A stretch of 64,000 bases of DNA from Trichosporon coremiiforme. Taxonomy: Eukaryota > Basidiomycota > Tremellomycetes > Trichosporonales > Trichosporonaceae. The position numbers were made by a program, and so were the translations under genes. Location of the stretch: contig BCJJ01000006.1 of NCBI GenBank assembly GCA_039545355.1, forward strand, positions 1,240,001 to 1,304,000, written 5' to 3'. Shown piece by piece: positions 59,104 to 64,000 of the stretch (positions within the stretch are counted from its first letter, which is position 1; each line of letters opens with the position of its first letter). The notes beneath the pieces are model-generated. The model saw only the letters and a list, made by a program, of their open reading frames with translations, had not been told where the DNA came from and did not search any database.

Positions 59104-59292
59104 CGGGAAACGGTGACAGGTGAGGACTGCCCTTGCTCCCGTGGGAAACCTACGGGCTCTTCTCCCGGTAGCCTTTGGTTTCCCACGCGCGGGAAGCCGG
59201 CCGCTCTAAGTGCCCCAGTAGATTACGCGCACCTCGGGAAACTGCAAGCGGAGTTGGCCACGGTGAAGTCGACGCTGATGGATCGTGAGATG
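59104..59292. other. Unique island between the ORC3 copies, ending in an assembly gap
   Basis: 189 bp with two copies of the CCGTGGGAAACCT repeat (about 59144 plus, 59177 reverse). It then holds an open frame whose last residues before the gap (HLGKLQAELATVKSTLMD) look like a coiled coil. It may be the edge of another gene lost in the gap. Confidence 0.35.
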
Positions 59293-59392
59293 NNNNNNNN
59301 NNNNNNNNNNNNNNNNNNNNNNNNNNNNNNNNNNNNNNNNNNNNNNNNNNNNNNNNNNNNNNNNNNNNNNNNNNNNNNNNNNNNNNNNNNNN
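59293..59392. other. Assembly gap (100 N)
   Basis: A run of 100 n, the conventional length for a gap of unknown size. It separates the two ORC3-containing blocks. Confidence 0.97.
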
Positions 59393-61452
59393 TTTCCACG
59401 GTGGTCCTCTGCTCGCTCCTTGGCCAGCCTGAGCTTTCCCACGGATGACCTCTGCGTGGGCACCCTCACAAGGGTGACCTCCACAAGANGTTGCCACCCA
59501 GATGTTTCCCACGGATGACTCCTTTTCCGATCCTTGACTTCACTGGAGACTATCAGCACTTCGCATCACTCTTGGAGTGATGAATTACTAGTAGCTCGGT
59601 ATTCAGCCCTTACATCTCACACCTAGGACATGATAACACCTTTCACAACCTCATCACCTCTCTTAGTGGTGTTCTTTCCACGTGCCCGAACAATGCCAAA
59701 CAGACGTGCCTCCTCCACAAACCTGATGAAGAGAGCGTGAAGACGGCTATCAGTTTCGTCGTCNATGGCNGGCTTTTGATTGCTGTCCCCGNCATCAGTG
59801 CCGCCNGGTACCACTGCCTGACGGAAGCTGTCGAGCCAATCCCACAGGTTCACCGACTTGCCTGAGGCCTGCCACAGGTTGTACAAGGTTTGGACCTCAG
59901 GGAACACCACCGACAGGTGGTGATCCTCGGTCAGCTCTTGGGGAGCATCCTGCCGGATTTGTGATCGAATTCGGTCAGACAGATAGTTGTGCCACTCAGC
60001 ATCCTTGGTGTCACTGAAGAAAGCAGATGGTGCACCCAACGCATGAAGCACTGTAAGCCGTGGTGTGGGGTTCTGTGTCTATGCCATGAGCAAATTGTCT
60101 CCTGAGCTATGCTTACACTGAGAATGTCNCCCGTCAAGTTTACTGTCATCAACTTGGCAAACAGATGTTCGTCAGGGTCAGGTCCCGATTCATGTCCATC
60201 TCTCCTGGCNTCTGAGACAGCTTGGAGAATCCCCAAGTCTGCCTCCTGCGCTGCCCGAAGAGTGCTGTTGTTCTGGCTGTACAGCAAAAGCCACTGCTGT
60301 CAGCACATTGCCGACTCAGACCTCACCTTCATCATTTTCAGGGCAGCAGGTGCCCCTCCCCCGACGATATCTTCCTCAAGGCGGATTTGCTCCTCAATAT
60401 CTGAGCAGAATTGGAGTGCAGGTTTGCGAGTCGCCTGAGTTTGGTCAAATGCTACTCTCATACTAGATCTTACTCTGAAGACACTTTCCAAACTTGAGCT
60501 GCCTTTGCGCACCCGGCCACCATTGAGAATGTGAAGATCAATCTCACTTGAGTCGGTGATAGCCCAAGTCGAGAGGAGGGTCTTGATGGAAGGTACTGAG
60601 AGAAGTAACCTGAACGGTGTGTCACGATGCAAGCTAGGAGGAGTAAGACTAAAGAAGTATCACGGGCAGAGACAGTCACGTACTTTAGAATATGAACGAG
60701 ATCCGACATTGTAGTCGCATTCATCATCTGAGGATTTTGAAGATGCACGAGCACCGGAGAGTGTCGGTCGGAACGCTCCCACCATGCACACACGGCCCCC
60801 ATTGGTGTCTGGCCGGTCCTTTGAGCTTCCACAGCCTGTTATTAAAGAAGTCCCATCATGCGGTCTCCATCTGGAAACTCACTGCTTCTCCCATCACGCT
60901 GAACGCTATGGCTCTCGTTAGACTGCCGATGTCCCCAATCCCTTGACAATCCACAGTGACAGGATGATCGATGACTTCAGAAAGCTCGCGCCCCACAGAG
61001 ACAGACAGATCTGTCGTTAGCTGTGCACTTGGCCCATTTTCTCACTTTGCACCAAGGCAACAGGTAGCCTCACGTACTCAAGCAAGCCTTGATGCTGCTG
61101 CTTGCTGCACCCAAGCAGCCATTCATGTATTTCTTCCACTTGCTCTAGGGAGCAGCTCTTTTCAAAGGTCTGACAATCAGCTTGAATAATTGCAAACACG
61201 CGTACCTGATGAGCCTTCTCCATGGAAGAGTACATCCCAGACTCGATTAATCCGAGTTGTGGTGGTCGCGCAACAACACGACGCTTCTTCCGTGGTAGAA
61301 CGAAGACGCCCTGGGGTTAGAATGGCACGAAAGACTCGAGCTGTACTTACCTCACTGAGAGACTGGAGTTCATCCCCATTCATTGCTGAGTATGCAGCCG
61401 GATGAGAGTACATTGAAAGAGAACGTTCAAAACACAAACATGGGTGGAGGTT
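59393..61452. repeat. Large direct duplication, copy B
   Basis: Second copy of the block at 57044-59103, starting at the gap and ending about 40 bp upstream of the ORC3 start codon. It is adjacent to the MOD5 promoter, so this copy has the more natural context. Confidence 0.92.
59623..61413 (-). CDS. ORC3: Origin recognition complex subunit 3 (ORC3), copy B
   Basis: Nine exons (61413-61351, 61310-61206, 61169-61046, 61010-60883, 60835-60684, 60633-60474, 60434-60327, 60293-60119, 60050-59623; introns 33-68 nt) encode 480 aa including six codons with n. ORC3-like features: GVFVLPRKKRR at the N-terminus; LEYVRLPVALVQN and VTVDCQGIGDI; VCAWWER..SPVLVHLQNPQ..., the diverged Walker-B region of the inactive AAA+ fold; then DTPFRLLLSVPSIKTLLS. 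The C-terminal insertion/winged helix reads TLYNLWQASGKSVNLWDW, HALFIRFVEEARLFGIVRA. ORC3 is a core, ATPase-dead subunit of the origin recognition complex. The last donor is GTGTAA, unusual but frame-required. It is shorter than typical ORC3, so N-terminal exons could be missing. Confidence 0.7.
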
Positions 61453-61664
61453 CAAGACAGCCTGGGCAGAAGTGGAGGTCGGCGAATTTTGAATGAGTGC
61501 ACAAAGGAAGGTGGGTGGAGGTTGGTCACTTCGCAACGGTCATTTCACCCCCATCCAGCTTTCTTCCTCTGTCACCAAAGCGACCTTCCGATCGCGGTCA
61601 TCCACTGCCTTAAGAGTCAATCTCTATCGGTGATACTGAAACACAAGTATCGCTGCCGAGATCT

Positions 61665-63515
61665 ATGCTGAGAACGATCCGAAGCGCAACCTCAGCCATG
61701 ACTTCGAAAGTCTCTCCTCGCCCGGTGGTCGCCGTAGTGGGGACCACCGGAGTAGGCAAGTCACAGCTGGCCGTATCCTTGGCACGCAGTCTCAAGGACG
61801 CTGATGGTTCTCTGAACGCTGTGATTTTATCCGCAGACTCAATGCAGCTGTACAAGGGACTTGATGTCATCACGAACAAAGTCACCGAGGAGGAAAAGGA
61901 AGGAGTTGAACATTGGGGTCTCGATATCGTTCAGCCCGGCGAAGGGGGGAGCTGGGAGCTAGGCAAGTGGTGCAAAGAGACAGAGAGCAAGGTGAGTGAC
62001 CATGTTTTACAATTTGGCTGAACAATCAGATGGAAAGTCTCCCAGACTCTACGTTGCCTATCATCTGTGGAGGAACGCATTATTTCATCCAGCACTTCCT
62101 GTTCCCGCCGAGAGAGCTGTCTTTCGATCGCCCTCAAGAGCAGCAAGTGGCGCGCGCCTCAAATCCCCTGGCTACCAGATGGACGCCACCTTGTCCATGC
62201 CCTCCGACCCCCGCAGACATGTCTCCGGATCTTCAAAGGCTGCTAGACACCTTTTGGACGTCAGACGCAATGTTTCCCGAGGCGGGCATTGTTCAGGAGT
62301 CGTCTAAGGGCACGACCCCCAGCTCACGGCCCACAGTCACTAGCAATCATGAACTGTTGTCTTTGTGGCAGCTATTAGACAGCATCGACCCCGACGAAGC
62401 GAAGCGGTGGCACTGGAGGGACGGAAGGAAAGTGCGACGGGGTATTGAACGATGGTGGGAGCGCGGTGGGGGCAGAGTGGAACCACAGGCTCGCGAGCTG
62501 AGGAGTGGTGCCGATGGTCGACAGGCTAGGTGGGCACCGCCTCTTGCAAGGGCGATGCTGACAGCCAGGTTTCAAACGCTTCTGTTCTGGGTCTACGAAC
62601 ATATGGATACTCTGAAGATCAGACTGGACCGCCGGGTAGATAAGATGGTCTCAAACGGCCTCCTGCCAGAAATCCAAGAACTTCGACAGATTGCAGTTGA
62701 GTTGTATGGCTCTGCGCAAAACACAGACCATTCGGAAGGAATCTTCCAAGCAATAGGTGAGTGCGATGGGGCGGAGCAGAGATGCGCAGAGCTTACAACA
62801 GGCTACAAAGAATTTGCTGATCTCAACTTGTCTCAGGAGCAACCGGAAACGGACCCTCAATTCCAGAGCATGCTGGATCGCATGAAGGTGTCGACACATC
62901 AGTACGCCAAGTCGCAGATCAAGTGGATTAAAAAGCAGTTGCTTCCAGCTATCAAAGAAGCTCAGGCACTGGGGGGTAATGTGCACCTCTACGTCGTCCC
63001 CGGGGGGGCGGCTGGTGAGGCCATCGCTCGAACAGTACTCGAAGGTACGAAGAAGAGGAGTAGAACTCGTGCTAATGTCTCAGCGTTTTTGAAAGGCGAG
63101 AGTCTTCCGGATCCGAGGACAACCGGTCATCCGCATGCACCTTTGCTCACTCAGACGCTCTTCGATGACACGAGGCGAATCCCGGACACAGCAGAGTACG
63201 TAGGCATTCGCATGGAGTCTCGGCTGACTTCACAGACGCCAAGTCCTCAACTCTCGAAAGGTTTGCGAATTGTGCTCTGAGCCCGGAAACCCATGTTCAG
63301 TGAAAGTAGCAGATTGGCAGGAGCATTTGAAGTCGCGGATACATAGACGGTGAGTGTTTCTGTAACGGACTAGCCTATTGACCCGCCGCAGGAAGTCCAA
63401 GTTGACCTCACTATCGAGAGAGGAGTGGATCGAAGAGCAACGTCGGAACGGGCAAGCTAAGAAGGCAGCGAGGGCGAGGCTGCGTGACAATGGTGGCGCA
63501 ACAGAGGCAAACTGA
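61665..63515 (+). CDS. MOD5: tRNA dimethylallyltransferase (tRNA isopentenyltransferase), Mod5
   Basis: Five exons (61665-61991, 62030-62756, 62802-63195, 63236-63349, 63392-63515; introns 38-45 nt) encode 561 aa. The DMAPP/P-loop is VVGTTGVGKSQLAVSLA (residues 24-40). LSADSMQLYKGLDVITNK and PIICGGTHYFIQHFLF are diagnostic family motifs, and GIFQAIGYKEF is recovered only after removing a 45-nt in-frame intron. The C-terminus has a C-x2-C...H-x5-H finger (KVCELCSE ... WQEHLKSRIH) and a basic tail, as in Mod5/TRIT1. The enzyme makes i6A37 in tRNAs reading UNN codons. Met1 and Met12 flank a basic presequence, suggesting mitochondrial and cytosolic forms as in yeast Mod5. Confidence 0.9.
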
Positions 63516-63620
63516 GCGTTATCTTTTATATAGTCCGCCGTGTATCGTCAAAAATGCATAAACTATGCCCCACGTCGACTAGGTTGTTGGTCAGTGCCAT
63601 GATCTCGGCTGAAATGCAGC

Positions 63621-64000
63621 TCAGAGGTTCATATCGTCACTGGCAGTCACCGAAGGTTCGGGTGGTGGTTCTTTTGCTCTGTCGAGCGGTGCGGACCCAC
63701 TGCGCTTGTGGCGATCGCGCCCAGGAACCACAGTCCAGTTATCCTCCTCTTCACGCTCCTCCAGTACAGCTTCGAGTGCGGTCCCAGGCCCGAGACTACT
63801 GCCATTCATCTGGTCATCCTCGCCCTCGGCTGTTTGCTTGCCGAACTTGAACCCGAAACTCCTCAATGTGGGGGCTGGACTGGGAGAAGCAGACGGGGCT
63901 GACTCATCGTTGGATGGCGATCCTCGAGGAGGGGTGAACGTTCCGCCCCTCCGGCGCGGACTCGATTCACCCGTACTGGAGAAAGCAATGTTGCGACGCC
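63621..64000 (-). CDS. 3' end of an unidentified gene running off the right edge
   Basis: An open frame on the minus strand enters at the window edge (codons from 63998) and stops at 63621, giving at least 125 C-terminal residues. It is Ser/Pro/Arg-rich, then has TLRSFGFKFGKQ and an acidic segment (LEAVLEEREEEDNWTVVPGRD), ending in ASDDMNL. No family is recognised. It converges on MOD5 with 105 bp between stops. Confidence 0.6.
   Translation of the reverse strand, partial: RRNIAFSSTGESSPRRRGGTFTPPRGSPSNDESAPSASPSPAPTLRSFGFKFGKQTAEGEDDQMNGSSLGPGTALEAVLEEREEEDNWTVVPGRDRHKRSGSAPLDRAKEPPPEPSVTASDDMNL

Overview
The window is eukaryotic and very probably from a basidiomycete fungus, most likely a yeast-forming group such as Tremellomycetes; the class is an inference. 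The sequence shows compact, intron-rich genes. Nearly all introns are 33-60 nt, with GTRNGT-type donors, CTRAY branch sites and AG acceptors. There is a fungal Zn2Cys6 regulator, a Rim15-type kinase and secreted ricin-B-type lectins. Most gene models below were rebuilt by hand from splice signals, and their exon lengths add up to whole codons.

Layout. 1-4 kb: a divergent pair, a TFIIIB/Brf1-like factor (-) and a mitochondrial single-strand DNA-binding protein (+). 4.2-7.6 kb: two related secreted lectin genes (-), each with a TATA box. 7.6-10.1 kb: mostly non-coding, with one doubtful small gene. 10.1-13.3 kb: a PDK1/Pkh kinase with a C-terminal PH-like domain (-). 13.3-16.7 kb: no gene seen. 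16.7-25.5 kb: a dense housekeeping block with SWD2/WDR82 (-), an RBM25-like splicing factor (+), REX3 (-), NDUFAF7 (+) and dynamitin (-). 25.7-29.0 kb: a 12-exon Zn2Cys6 regulator (-). 29.7-33.8 kb: CsbD-like stress protein, glutamate-cysteine ligase modifier subunit and a SAP-like protein (all -). 35.3-43.6 kb: RIM15 (+), with PAS, zinc finger, kinase and receiver domains. 43.8-53.5 kb: MRC1/claspin (-), GTR2/RagC-D (+) and CLASP/Stu1 (+). 53.5-61.6 kb: a gene-poor, repeat-rich stretch with two identical ORC3 copies (-) and a 100-N assembly gap. 61.7-64 kb: MOD5 tRNA isopentenyltransferase (+) and the 3' end of an unidentified gene (-).

Functional threads. Chromosome replication is represented by ORC3 and MRC1. 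Nutrient and TOR-linked signalling is represented by GTR2, RIM15 and the PDK1 kinase. Several genes share short divergent promoters: BRF1-like/SSB, SWD2/RBM25, REX3/NDUFAF7, MRC1/GTR2 and ORC3/MOD5.

The least ordinary parts are the dispersed, orientation-switching repeat built around CCGTGGGAAACCT (53.6-59.5 kb), the identical ORC3 duplication that repeats even its ambiguous bases, and a probable one-base frameshift plus a GC-AG intron in NDUFAF7. I see no CRISPR array, prokaryotic-type system or complete transposon.
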